DNA of 64,000 bases, from assembly GCF_040529185.1 (NCBI RefSeq), contig NZ_CP159510.1, positions 2,604,001-2,668,000 on the forward strand. Direction: 5' to 3'. The notes beneath the pieces were generated by a model. That model had not been told where the DNA came from and searched no databases. It saw only the letters and a program-made list of their open reading frames with translations. Positions 1 to 7,971 of this stretch are shown piece after piece (position 1 is the first letter of the stretch; each line of letters begins with the position of its first letter). Source of the DNA: Sporolactobacillus sp. Y61. GTDB taxonomy: Bacteria > Bacillota > Bacilli > Bacillales > Sporolactobacillaceae. Made by a program: the position numbers and the translations under genes.

Positions 1-28
1 TCTATGGTTTAGGTGGTAATTTCGCAAA

Positions 29-1632
29 GGATTTTACAGATTTTTACTAAGCGAACAACTTAACGATGATTTTGAATGCCTGTTGGCCCGCATGGAACAT
101 GCGGACAGCCATTTTCTCGTTTTCAGGGCAGACGAATCCCGTCGTTTCCAACAGAAATTCTGAATTTTTTAAGATTGATGGTCTGGACACTATGCCAATG
201 CCGGCAACCGATGGATTTGATCCAGCGTCTGCCGGAAGACCTTTTGGTAAAGACAGTGACTGCAGAGTCGGAAAATGAGCGAACGGCCGGAATGAACGAG
301 CCTGCCGGCAATCTTGATCAGGCGAAGGCGCACAGTATCCATACAAAGCCGCTTCTTTTTAGCGGATTTCGGCAGACAGAGCAGGCGAAACCCGGCTTCA
401 ATATTGCTTGCCAGCATACGAATCTGCAGTTTCACCGCGTTGGCTTCAAAACGGGTGCTGCTCAGCTGATCAAAGGCAAAACCGTTCTTGCCTTCCTTGA
501 TCAGGTTTTCCATCGTGCCCCGGTTTTGATAGAATTTAATGACGCGTTTAGCGGGAAGGCTCATATTCGTGACAATAAAGGTCGGCTGGAAAAAGAGCTC
601 ACCTTCCGGGCGCTCCAGTTTCACAACAACTCGCCGGGCCTGATCCCAGGAAGCCGCCTGGTACTGAAATTCACGATAAAACACGACTGAAGAACCGACT
701 GGCATGGCGTGCTTTTTCTGACGGGCTTCCACAAGCCGCTGTGCTTTTTCAGCCAACCGGGGGTTGGCCTTCAAACGGATGGCGTAAAAAACCTCTTTTT
801 CCTCACACAAGCTGTACAGCCCGGGAACGGCGAAGCCACTGTCTCCCCGGACGGCCAGATCCTGTCCGGGATTGAGCGAGCGATAGTGTGCCAGCACCGG
901 ACGGATAAAATCGACGACACCACGGGAGGTGTAGACATTGCCGGAACGTAGTTCGGCTTTCAGGCAGTAGCCGGTCAGCGAGTCAAACAGGAGAAGCGGA
1001 TGGTAGCCGGTGTCCTGGTAATGGGCATTGTAGGCCGTCCCTTCCTGATGCCCGGCGGTCTCAAAATTGGCTGAATCCACGTCAAGCACTACCTGCTGAC
1101 TGGGCCTGAGGGCATAGAGTCGATCCAGGTAAGCTTGATTGACGGCTTCCAGCGATTGAACGGTGTCGGCATCCACGCGTTGATTAAAGCGGGACAGCCG
1201 CGGTTGGGAAGCCAGGTGCTTCTTCTCAAGCAGGGTCGTGAATATGGGATCTGTTCCCAACTCATCGGCCTGGTCGTCGGTGTGATAGCCAGCCAGGTGC
1301 TGATAGATTTTCTGAATCACCACCTTTGGGTTGGTGTGCCTGGCATGAGTGACCGGATCGTTCACGTACAGTTTTTCCTGGATCAACTCACTGAGGCCAG
1401 TCTTTTCATCGAATTCTCGATAAAGTAATAAGCCGGAATCAGAAGAAAGCGCGCCGCCTGAGAAACTGGCCTTAATCTTTTTATTGAAGTGGAACGTTGA
1501 TTCCTTTACACTGGACATATGAGGAGCCCCCTGTATGTTTGTTTTCGCTTAACTTAATCATACAAGGAATGAGCTCCTTTTTCATTTCCTTTTTTCACTT
1601 TTCAGGTGAAAAGTGAAAATCGCTGTAAACCT
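29..1632 (-). mobile_element. IS1380-type insertion sequence (ends approximate)
   Basis: The element holds one intact transposase gene on the minus strand. An imperfect terminal inverted repeat is visible: about 29-48 on the left reads like the reverse complement of about 1612-1632 on the right, with the shared core TTTACAG followed by a T-rich run. The resulting length of about 1.6 kb fits the IS1380 family. I could not identify a target-site duplication, so the exact ends are inferred. The right end lies only about 55 bp from the likely start of ulaC, so the insertion may have replaced the native ulaCBA leader. Confidence 0.7.
190..1518 (-). CDS. IS1380-family DDE transposase
   Basis: This 442-residue protein is an IS1380-type transposase with an IS4-like DDE fold. 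The catalytic aspartates are in the segments VVLDVDSANF (about residue 140) and AVRGDSGF (about 225). The glutamate is in the C-terminal motif NRGTMENLIKEGKNGF (about 330-350), which is characteristic of the family. The length is full and no frameshift is seen, so the copy may be active. The start at 1518 is the ATG nearest the right terminal repeat. It would cut and paste the element that surrounds it. The gene is the only one in the element. Confidence 0.92.
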   Translation of the reverse strand: MSSVKESTFHFNKKIKASFSGGALSSDSGLLLYREFDEKTGLSELIQEKLYVNDPVTHARHTNPKVVIQKIYQHLAGYHTDDQADELGTDPIFTTLLEKKHLASQPRLSRFNQRVDADTVQSLEAVNQAYLDRLYALRPSQQVVLDVDSANFETAGHQEGTAYNAHYQDTGYHPLLLFDSLTGYCLKAELRSGNVYTSRGVVDFIRPVLAHYRSLNPGQDLAVRGDSGFAVPGLYSLCEEKEVFYAIRLKANPRLAEKAQRLVEARQKKHAMPVGSSVVFYREFQYQAASWDQARRVVVKLERPEGELFFQPTFIVTNMSLPAKRVIKFYQNRGTMENLIKEGKNGFAFDQLSSTRFEANAVKLQIRMLASNIEAGFRLLCLPKSAKKKRLCMDTVRLRLIKIAGRLVHSGRSLIFRLCSHCLYQKVFRQTLDQIHRLPALA

Positions 1633-1687
1633 TGGTGGCTCAACGACAAGTAAAGTTCATACCGCGGGCCATGAATATTCTAGGATA

Positions 1688-2149
1688 ATGATTACCGACT
1701 GGTTACAGAAAAACTCAGTATTAGCACAAATAGAAGTCTCTTCAAGTACAGAAGCGATTGAAAAAAGTGGACAGTTACTGGTTGACAGCGGCTGTGCAGA
1801 ACCAAAATATATCACGGCCATGCTTGAAAACTTTTACAGGAACGGGAATTACATCGTCATGGCACCGGGCATTGCCGTCCCGCATGCCTCACCCGGACCG
1901 GCAGTACTCCGGCCGGGACTAAGCCTGCTGACGCTGAAAAAGCCTATACATTTTGGCCATCCGAAGAATGATCCGGTTAATCTGGTCGCCGCGTTTTGTG
2001 CCGTCGATCATCAAAGCCATCTAGGCATGCTGATGGATCTGGCAGCATTACTGGAGCGCCAGGACAAACTGGAACGGATGCGCATCGCTTCATCGAAAAA
2101 AGAAATTTTAAAAATTGTATCAGAAGATGTGGAGAAATCATCATGTTGA
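1688..2149 (+). CDS. ulaC: PTS EIIA component, ascorbate type (UlaC-like)
   Basis: This is a PTS IIA protein of the mannitol/fructose fold, closest in context to the L-ascorbate-specific UlaC/SgaA group. It receives phosphate from HPr and passes it to the IIB protein encoded next. The likely phosphorylated histidine is in the motif GIAVPHASPG. The reading frame is open back to an ATG at 1613, but the first 25 residues of that version are encoded by the IS right end, so I favour the ATG at 1688 (MITDWLQ). Its ribosome site is weak (AGGAT, 2-3 bases upstream). The gene overlaps ulaB by 7 bp. Confidence 0.8.
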   Translation: MITDWLQKNSVLAQIEVSSSTEAIEKSGQLLVDSGCAEPKYITAMLENFYRNGNYIVMAPGIAVPHASPGPAVLRPGLSLLTLKKPIHFGHPKNDPVNLVAAFCAVDHQSHLGMLMDLAALLERQDKLERMRIASSKKEILKIVSEDVEKSSC

Positions 2150-2436
2150 AAATCGCTACGGTTTGTGGTGCCGGAGTAGGAAGCAGTATGATGCTGAAAG
2201 TTTTTGCTGAACAGATTCTGGAACACGAGAGCGTTGATGCAGATGTTACTGCTTCGGATATCAGCTCCCTCGATCCTGCTGCTTATGACGCAATTATTAC
2301 AGCGTCGGCATTCGCTGATTTAATAGACTCTAAAGCTACGCGGATTATCCGAATGGACAATATGCTGGATAAAACTTATCTCCGCGAGCAGCTCATTCAT
2401 GTCATTTCTGAAACAGCAGGGAGGAATGAAGGCTGA
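2143..2436 (+). CDS. ulaB: PTS EIIB component, ascorbate type (UlaB-like)
   Basis: This 97-residue PTS IIB protein has the phosphocysteine loop near its N terminus (VCGAGVGSSMM, Cys10). It is the lactose/galactitol/ascorbate type and would carry phosphate from UlaC to the substrate bound by UlaA. The frame is open further upstream, but the ATG at 2143 gives the standard MLKIATVCGAG start and overlaps the end of ulaC, which indicates translational coupling. Its stop overlaps the ulaA start as TGATG. Confidence 0.9.
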   Translation: MLKIATVCGAGVGSSMMLKVFAEQILEHESVDADVTASDISSLDPAAYDAIITASAFADLIDSKATRIIRMDNMLDKTYLREQLIHVISETAGRNEG

Positions 2437-3716
2437 TGGCATTCATCCTCTACATAATCAACTATATTTTTAACCAGGCTGTTTTCGTTATCGGTCTCGT
2501 GATTATCATCGGGACGCTGGTACAGAAAAAGTCCTGGAACCAGATCATCTCAAGCACACTCAAGGGCATGATTGGTTTTCTCATGATTACGACCGGAGCC
2601 CAGTCCCTCGGTATGGCTCTCCTGCCTCTTCAGCCGATGCTGGCCAGGATCTTCAATTTCAGTATCTCAATGCCAAACATCGAAAAAGCGCAAATGCAGA
2701 GTATGGAGGGAATCGGGACGGAAATGGCACTGATCTTTGCATTCGGTTTTGCCATTAATATTCTGCTCGCCCGGTTTACACGGTTCAAATATGTCCATTT
2801 GTCTGCGCATGTTTCTTTTTTTTACGCTGGACTGATTACCGCGTTGCTGAAATTTGGAACAGACCTGCCGACCATTCCGCTCATCATCATCGGTGCGGTC
2901 CTGCTCGGATGCTACATGACTTTTACCTGTGCTTATATTGCGCCACTCATGAAAAATGTTAAAGGCGGGAAAGGATTCACACTGGGACACTCCAGTTCAA
3001 TTGGTATTCTTATTTCTGCGGGGATCGGGAAACTCGTTGGTCGTGGGTCAAAGGATCTTGAAGACCTCAAACTGCCAAAAAATCTGAACTTTCTCCGTGA
3101 AATGACCACCGCGCTGACTTTAGTCATGACTCTGCTATTTCTTGTGATCACACTGATTGCCGGACCGGAGTGGGTAACGACTCATGCCAGCAACGGACGG
3201 GACATAGTCAGCTTCAGTTTTCTGAGCGGGCTGCAGTTTGGACTGTGGATTACCGTTATCATTACAGGTGTCCGCATGATGCTCTCTGAAATCATTCCTG
3301 CTTTTCACGGGGTAGCTGAAAAAGTTATTCCAAATGCGACACCCGGACTGGATATCCCGCTTCTGTTCCCGTACTACCCGACATCAGTCATTGTCGGGTT
3401 CCTCATGAGTTTAGTTTCCGGATTGATTGGCATGAGCATTCTCGATCTGATTCATTATCCGGTTGTGGTCTTCCCTGCACTGATTCCCACGTTCTTCACC
3501 GGGGCAATCACAGCCATTTTCGGTAACTCAACCGGTGGACGCCGTGGCGCTATTACGGGCTCATTGCTCAACGGCTTCATATTAATTTTTGGACAGGCCT
3601 TCCTGCTGCCGATGATCGGGACATATGAACCAGTCATGCGCATTCTGAGCGAAACGGACTACTGTTTCTATGGTCCCCTTCTGGGTCTGGTATTGAAATT
3701 AATGGGTATGATTTAA
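2436..3716 (+). CDS. ulaA: PTS EIIC component, ascorbate type (UlaA/SgaT)
   Basis: This 426-residue membrane protein is the IIC permease of an ascorbate-type PTS. It is hydrophobic along its whole length, with about ten to eleven predicted membrane segments. It carries the family-typical polar loop GKGFTLGHSSSIGI (about residue 180-195) and the segment FHGVAEKVIPNATPGLDIPLLFPY (about 287-310, given here only as a landmark). It is the last gene of ulaCBA and is followed by a strong bidirectional terminator. No lyx/ula catabolic genes lie alongside, so L-ascorbate is the family-based guess and the true substrate is open. Confidence 0.88.
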   Translation: MAFILYIINYIFNQAVFVIGLVIIIGTLVQKKSWNQIISSTLKGMIGFLMITTGAQSLGMALLPLQPMLARIFNFSISMPNIEKAQMQSMEGIGTEMALIFAFGFAINILLARFTRFKYVHLSAHVSFFYAGLITALLKFGTDLPTIPLIIIGAVLLGCYMTFTCAYIAPLMKNVKGGKGFTLGHSSSIGILISAGIGKLVGRGSKDLEDLKLPKNLNFLREMTTALTLVMTLLFLVITLIAGPEWVTTHASNGRDIVSFSFLSGLQFGLWITVIITGVRMMLSEIIPAFHGVAEKVIPNATPGLDIPLLFPYYPTSVIVGFLMSLVSGLIGMSILDLIHYPVVVFPALIPTFFTGAITAIFGNSTGGRRGAITGSLLNGFILIFGQAFLLPMIGTYEPVMRILSETDYCFYGPLLGLVLKLMGMI

Positions 3717-3757
3717 GCCTTTTATACCCTTTTGTTTAACAAACTATCTTTATAACA

Positions 3758-3803
3758 CAAAAAAGCAATGCAACGGAATTTATTTCCATTACATTGCTTT
3801 TTT
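3758..3803. terminator. Bidirectional terminator between ulaA and tRNA-Pro
   Basis: A long A/T-flanked hairpin has arms AAAAAAGCAATG and CATTGCTTTTTT with two mismatched inner positions. It gives a U-run in both directions, so it can end ulaCBA transcription (+) and the tRNA transcript (-). Confidence 0.85.
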
Positions 3804-3810
3804 CCTTTCA

Positions 3811-3884
3811 TCGGAAAGACAGGATTTGAACCTGCGACCACATGGCCCCCAGCCATGTGCTCTACCAAGCTGAGCTACTTTCCG
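3811..3884 (-). tRNA. tRNA-Pro(GGG)
   Basis: Read on the minus strand, a complete cloverleaf folds. The 7-bp acceptor stem is CGGAAAG/CTTTCCG with discriminator A. The D arm contains TAGCTCAG and GGTAGAGC. The anticodon stem is CATGG/CCATG around the loop CTGGGGG, giving anticodon GGG. The T arm contains GGTTCAAATCC. CCA is not encoded. The gene sits alone, with its own promoter at 3912-3940 and a terminator at 3758-3803. The 74-nt length is normal. Confidence 0.95.
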
Positions 3885-3911
3885 TTATGTCAAATAAAAT
3901 GACCAATTAAC

Positions 3912-3940
3912 ATGATAAGCGGTCCGATGCTTCATGTCAA
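3912..3940 (-). promoter_or_regulatory. Sigma-A promoter for tRNA-Pro
   Basis: On the minus strand a perfect -35 box TTGACA (3940-3935) is separated by 17 bp from the -10 box TATCAT (3917-3912). Transcription would begin about 20 bases before the first tRNA nucleotide. Confidence 0.85.
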
Positions 3941-3985
3941 GAGAGAATAGACACGAGTCTTTCATCCTGTTCGATGATCAATCCT

Positions 3986-4486
3986 TTATGAGGAAATCAC
4001 AAGATGATAAGCATGACCCAGTTTTGTCTTACCTTCCCTCCGAAAACCATATTTTAAGAAAAGTTTTTGTGAGGCTATATTATAATCATAGATCTCACGG
4101 ACATACAGGTGCTTCAATCCCTGACGCGTTGCCCGCTCAACCAGAGCATTAATGACCTGTGAGCCAATCCCTTTCCCCCTGCAGGCGGGGTCCCCAATGA
4201 CGATGGGCAGATCATGAAGAGCTAAAGTCACATCACCGATCGGGTAAAAATGGTCTGCTGCCTGATATTCAATATAGTAGAGTTCACCCATCTTCCCGAG
4301 CACACGGTACATTCGCGATAAAGTTTCCCTGTCATACGGCCGTCTGTCCGGTCCGTCAACCAGACGAAGGGTTTCTCTATCCTGATACCACGCAAAGGCT
4401 TCGGGTATGATTTCTCTGAACTTTATCAGCCGTATCCTTTTCGAAACGGTCAGAATGTCCGGCTGATCTTCTTTAAAAATCTTCAT
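3986..4486 (-). CDS. GNAT family N-acetyltransferase
   Basis: This 166-residue protein is a GCN5-type acetyltransferase. The acetyl-CoA pyrophosphate loop is seen as DPACRGKGIGSQVI (about residues 105-118), followed by the C-terminal FLKYGFRREG strand typical of RimJ/RimL-like members. The acceptor cannot be deduced. It lies upstream of the tRNA-Pro gene on the same strand and downstream of a TPR gene, but the tRNA has its own promoter. The start is the ATG at 4486. It is one of six GNAT genes in this window. Confidence 0.85.
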   Translation of the reverse strand: MKIFKEDQPDILTVSKRIRLIKFREIIPEAFAWYQDRETLRLVDGPDRRPYDRETLSRMYRVLGKMGELYYIEYQAADHFYPIGDVTLALHDLPIVIGDPACRGKGIGSQVINALVERATRQGLKHLYVREIYDYNIASQKLFLKYGFRREGKTKLGHAYHLVISS

Positions 4487-4524
4487 GAAACATCCAGCAC
4501 CTCTGCAATTTGTTTATTTTCATA

Positions 4525-5022
4525 TCATGGTTTTTCTTCTGTCAGCTCATTTACTTTAACTTTCAGCGCCTCTTTGAACCCCTCAAAAGCTTCAGGCTTT
4601 AATTCTCTTAAAAGTACTTGAACGAGCTGTTGTACCGCCATTTTCTCGAGGCCTGCATCCAGCAGGATCAGGCTGCAGAAACATTCCACAGGAATATGCC
4701 CGGGATATTTTTCCATTGCCCCGGTTATCATCGCCATAGCCTGATCAACCTTTCCGACATTTCGATAAGATGAAGCAAGACAGATCATTGCCACTCGCTC
4801 ATCATCCGGGTCAAGCCCTGAATCCATGGCTTTTTTATAAGCAGGAATCGCTTCTTCTTCTCTGGAAAAGTGATCGAGAGCCAGCGCATATTTCAAACAA
4901 AGTCTGCCATTATCGGACTGATGTTTTGACAAATCCCTGAGAAGACGAAGACAGGCTTCCTCCTGGCCTTCCTTTAAGTAAAGGTCAGCCTTCTGAATGA
5001 TAGTGTCTGCTGAATCGCACAA
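4525..5022 (-). CDS. Tetratricopeptide-repeat protein
   Basis: This 165-residue, probably soluble protein consists of three to four TPR-like helical hairpins. Examples are the segments around AEEACLRLL, ALALDHFSREEEAIPAYKKAM (partly shown) and ASSYRNVGKVDQAMAMI. No enzymatic motif or signal peptide is seen. TPR arrays bind peptides, so a scaffold role is likely. It is encoded 38 bp upstream of the GNAT gene on the same strand and could share its transcript. Confidence 0.8.
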   Translation of the reverse strand: MCDSADTIIQKADLYLKEGQEEACLRLLRDLSKHQSDNGRLCLKYALALDHFSREEEAIPAYKKAMDSGLDPDDERVAMICLASSYRNVGKVDQAMAMITGAMEKYPGHIPVECFCSLILLDAGLEKMAVQQLVQVLLRELKPEAFEGFKEALKVKVNELTEEKP

Positions 5023-5100
5023 ATGATCAGATCCCTTCCTGGGAAGTGCAGGTTACGTATAGACTTTTGTCGGTATACGGTACCATTTTTTGTGAAAAGA

Positions 5101-5604
5101 CTAAGCCTCTGGAGGATTCTGCTGTTTGCCAGGCGGCAGGCTTTTCTTCATTTGAATCAGTCCGGCGAGTATATGACCGGCTGAAACGATTAAATCTTTC
5201 AACGTTTGATTTACATAGCCTTGTTCAAATTGTTCCATGCTCTCCGGCAATTCATCACGATCAAGTACACACTGCTTTCCCTCCGGCGTCACGAGCAGAT
5301 CCACAATTAAGTCTTCATAGGAGACCACTTGATCGCTAATCCGTGTATTCCGGACGATATTAAAGTATGCGCCTAAATAGTTGCCCCCGCTGCCTTGCCA
5401 AATGTAAACGTTATATGGCCGATCTGTCCAGTACCAGGCATACGTACGGCTGCCCGCCGGAAGATTTACAATCACAGCATCCCTTCCAAGTATAACAGGA
5501 TCAGGCAACACATAGGTCAGGACGACCCGATCAGAATGCCGACTAAGAACCTGACAGCGGTATTCCGCTATAGAGCCATCATAACGGATTTTTCTTTCGA
5601 TCAT
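5101..5604 (-). CDS. DUF402 family protein (possible nucleoside tri/diphosphatase)
   Basis: This 167-residue protein matches the DUF402 fold. The central strand/turn pattern is GAYFNIVRNTRI followed by YEDLIVDLLVTPEGK and VLDRDEL (about residues 78-120), which carries the conserved acidic residues that bind metal in characterised members. Family members in Gram-positive bacteria hydrolyse nucleoside tri- and diphosphates (established for the staphylococcal homologue SA1684). That activity is inferred here. The gene starts at 5604 with no obvious operon partner. Confidence 0.75.
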   Translation of the reverse strand: MIERKIRYDGSIAEYRCQVLSRHSDRVVLTYVLPDPVILGRDAVIVNLPAGSRTYAWYWTDRPYNVYIWQGSGGNYLGAYFNIVRNTRISDQVVSYEDLIVDLLVTPEGKQCVLDRDELPESMEQFEQGYVNQTLKDLIVSAGHILAGLIQMKKSLPPGKQQNPPEA

Positions 5605-5714
5605 TTCACATTTATTGTGAAGAATTGCTATTCACCTTCCCTATAACGTCAGGAATCATGGGTGCACATTCTGGATAAGTGTGTGCACCCGGTTGTAATA
5701 GATGAGACAGGCTG

Positions 5715-6020
5715 TTAACTGAACACATCATCACCGCTTTTATGTCCGAGCCCGGGATGATGATCAAATCGGACAACGCCGACTTCAGCTTTTCCCTTAA
5801 CTGCACGGGCTATCTTCCCTGTGCCGATATTTCCAAACCCGCCACACAATTCAATGGCTGTAACACCCTCATCAGCGAGGGCAACTGCAGCCTTAACCGC
5901 TTCATCGTACGTTCTGACCCCAATGACTTTCAATTTAATCACCGGTGTGTCAATCAGGGCACGTGCTTCATCCGTATTTATCTCCGGTCCGATAAAAATA
6001 AATGCTGCTTTTACCTCCAT
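5715..6020 (-). CDS. DUF6506 family protein
   Basis: This 101-residue protein starts with the strand MEVKAAFIFIGPE and contains the glycine-rich turn ELCGGFGNIGTGKIARAV (about residues 57-74). It ends VGVVRFDHHPG, the pattern of DUF6506 proteins. It has no known function. Its ATG (6020) lies 10 bp inside the end of azlD, and its ribosome site (GGGAGGGG) is inside azlD, so the two are translationally coupled. Confidence 0.7.
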   Translation of the reverse strand: MEVKAAFIFIGPEINTDEARALIDTPVIKLKVIGVRTYDEAVKAAVALADEGVTAIELCGGFGNIGTGKIARAVKGKAEVGVVRFDHHPGLGHKSGDDVFS

Positions 6021-6427
6021 CGAAAAACCCCTCCCTTAATGATTGTAGCAAAAAATGTATGCGTTAACAGGTTATATTGATCACAATGATTCCATTTGAA
6101 TGGAGGTAAACAGCTGAAAAAATAGCGCCAGATTAATCCGGCAATCATGCCAAGAGCAACGGACGGCAGAAATCGTTTCATCAGTTTGATGGCAATGGCT
6201 CCGGTCAGACAGGCAATGAGAACAGGTACAGACAGGATAAGATGACCTTCTGAGGGAATCAGGGTCTGTTTGACAAGCAGGGCAACAATGATTGCCACCG
6301 GCACAAAATTAAAATACTGTCTCAGAACAGGATTCAATTTTTTTCCTGCCATAAAAAGCAGATCCGTGATTCTGGAGAGATAAGTCGTTACGGCAAGGAC
6401 GCTGATTAGCAGCCACTGATTATACAT
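6011..6427 (-). CDS. azlD: AzlD family branched-chain amino acid exporter subunit
   Basis: This small polytopic membrane protein is the AzlD partner of AzlC. I chose the ATG at 6427, giving 138 residues from MYNQWLLISVL. It has a clear GGAGGA site 8 bases upstream and overlaps the end of azlC by 8 bp; an upstream ATG at 6460 would lengthen it by 11 residues without a good ribosome site. The family length is usually about 100-110 residues. The extra hydrophilic tail after about residue 103 (FKWNHCDQYN onward) is unusual and overlaps the next gene. Confidence 0.85.
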   Translation of the reverse strand: MYNQWLLISVLAVTTYLSRITDLLFMAGKKLNPVLRQYFNFVPVAIIVALLVKQTLIPSEGHLILSVPVLIACLTGAIAIKLMKRFLPSVALGMIAGLIWRYFFSCLPPFKWNHCDQYNLLTHTFFATIIKGGVFRWR

Positions 6428-7142
6428 GAGCGGATCTCCTCCAGAAATAAAGTCCGGCAATCGGTGCGAAAATACCCGTCAGAATAATTGTCAGCTCATT
6501 ACCCGGACTCAATGTTTCTAATCCAGTTGCAATTAGGGCTGCGGCAAGAGCTGTTGCGATGACGGGCTTCCCCTTCAGCCCGGGAATAAGCAGTGCCGTA
6601 AAAGTTACGGGGAAAGCAAGATCCAGTCCCCATTTTTGCGGATCCAGTTGATTTCCCATAAATGCGCCCGAAAATGAAGCGGAGACCCATGCGATATAGA
6701 AACAGGCGGTAATGATAACAAAATAGAGTGGATCAGGTCCCGTTTTCTGAAATCTGGAACTTGCCAGAACGAAAGGCTCGTCCGAGATACCGAAAGAAAT
6801 CAGCCATTTCCATTTTCCTGCAGGTGCAAGACATTCTGCCAGTGCAGCACCGTACAGCAGATTGCGCAGGTTAAGTAAAAGAGTGGTCAGCAGAATACTT
6901 GCCATGCCTGCACCGCCTGCCAGCATCGCAACAGTCACGAGCTGTGCAGAACCTGAAAAGACCAGAAGTGACATGGCGACAGCGGTAAGCAGACTGAATT
7001 TCACCTGAGCGGCCAGTACACCAAAAGACAGGCCGTATGTCCCAATAGCCACTGCCAGAGGCATGGCCTCAAAAAAAGCGGTTTTTATGAAAAAATGATC
7101 CTGCCCGAAATACCCAGATCGAGACGGACTTACAGCAATCAT
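6420..7142 (-). CDS. azlC: AzlC family branched-chain amino acid exporter subunit
   Basis: This 240-residue membrane protein has about seven to eight segments. It contains the AzlC landmark GTYGLSFGVLAAQ (about residues 33-45) and the FSGSAQLVTVAML helix (62-74). With AzlD it forms an exporter; in B. subtilis and E. coli (YgaZH) the pair exports branched-chain amino acids and analogues. It overlaps the upstream methyltransferase gene as ATGA and the downstream azlD by 8 bp, so the four genes from 7807 down to 5715 form a tight operon. Confidence 0.88.
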   Translation of the reverse strand: MIAVSPSRSGYFGQDHFFIKTAFFEAMPLAVAIGTYGLSFGVLAAQVKFSLLTAVAMSLLVFSGSAQLVTVAMLAGGAGMASILLTTLLLNLRNLLYGAALAECLAPAGKWKWLISFGISDEPFVLASSRFQKTGPDPLYFVIITACFYIAWVSASFSGAFMGNQLDPQKWGLDLAFPVTFTALLIPGLKGKPVIATALAAALIATGLETLSPGNELTIILTGIFAPIAGLYFWRRSAHV

Positions 7143-7807
7143 TTACTTGCGCAAATATAATATCCACTTTTATACCAGTCCAGGTATTCGATGTGGGTTT
7201 TCCACCCTCTCTCTTCATAGGCATGTGCAATCTGACTGGGTTCAAGCCTGTTCCGCATTCGCGGGTTATTCCTCCTAAACCAGCCCATCTGACGGATTTC
7301 TGTTGTAACAATGGAGGTGATATCAGTGAAAAACTGCTCCGTATCCTCGACAAACATGAATACATCCCTACTCACAAGATAATCCACAGATCCAGGGGCA
7401 AAAAACTGGTTCAGGTTCCTGAGATCAGCCAGAACAAATTTAAATCTGTTATGACAGAGACCTGCCGTTTCTTTTTCGCACGCGGGATCGGTATCCAACC
7501 CGTACAGTTTGTCAATCTGCTGGTTCTGAATGAGTGCCCTGCTCAGGAAGCCGCTGCCACAACCGAGATCCAGCACAAAGCCGGACAATCCGCTGAAGTA
7601 CGATAATATTTTTTTATTATAAAATGCCTCAGCATCCGACTGGCGGATGACCCTTTCATGACCGCATGCAGAACAATTTATCTTGATCGAAAAGGCCGTT
7701 TTTTCCCATGGATGATGCCCATTCTGCAATATAGAGCATGGTTCCCCGCACTTATCACAATAACTGCCCCAGACAAAGTAATCGTGTTCCTGAAACATCT
7801 GGTTCAC
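7139..7807 (-). CDS. Class I SAM-dependent methyltransferase with N-terminal zinc-ribbon-like region
   Basis: The 222-residue protein has two CxxC pairs near the N terminus (CDKC at about 17-20 and CSAC at about 45-48), suggesting a small zinc ribbon. A Rossmann methyltransferase domain follows with the SAM loop VLDLGCGSGFLSR (about 77-89) and an acidic GLDTD at the end of strand 2. The substrate is unknown. It heads the azlC-azlD-DUF6506 operon and overlaps azlC by 4 bp. The divergent AEC carrier gene starts about 165 bp away. Confidence 0.75.
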   Translation of the reverse strand: MNQMFQEHDYFVWGSYCDKCGEPCSILQNGHHPWEKTAFSIKINCSACGHERVIRQSDAEAFYNKKILSYFSGLSGFVLDLGCGSGFLSRALIQNQQIDKLYGLDTDPACEKETAGLCHNRFKFVLADLRNLNQFFAPGSVDYLVSRDVFMFVEDTEQFFTDITSIVTTEIRQMGWFRRNNPRMRNRLEPSQIAHAYEERGWKTHIEYLDWYKSGYYICASK

Positions 7808-7971
7808 CTGTTCCTTTTTCCATCCCTTTTTTTACATTTATTACTATAAATGAAAATAAGCGATCTGTCATTACTGTATCGTTGAATGCTTCCGTACCCC
7901 CTTTTCTGAGCGACATGGTATGATGAAATAGTGAATTGACATGCTGGAGACCCGCCTGTTGGAGGAAAATG

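Noticed and set aside
76..690. 204-codon plus-strand frame at the left edge
   Set aside because: It lies inside the IS1380 transposase on the opposite strand and has no independent support.
1996..2436. Longer ulaB starting at 1996
   Set aside because: The extension overlaps 150 bp of ulaC in another frame. The PTS IIB fold starts at the ATG 2143, which is coupled to the ulaC stop.
3812..3884. tRNA read as Pro(TGG)
   Set aside because: The anticodon loop is CTGGGGG, placing GGG at positions 34-36, so it is the GGG isoacceptor.
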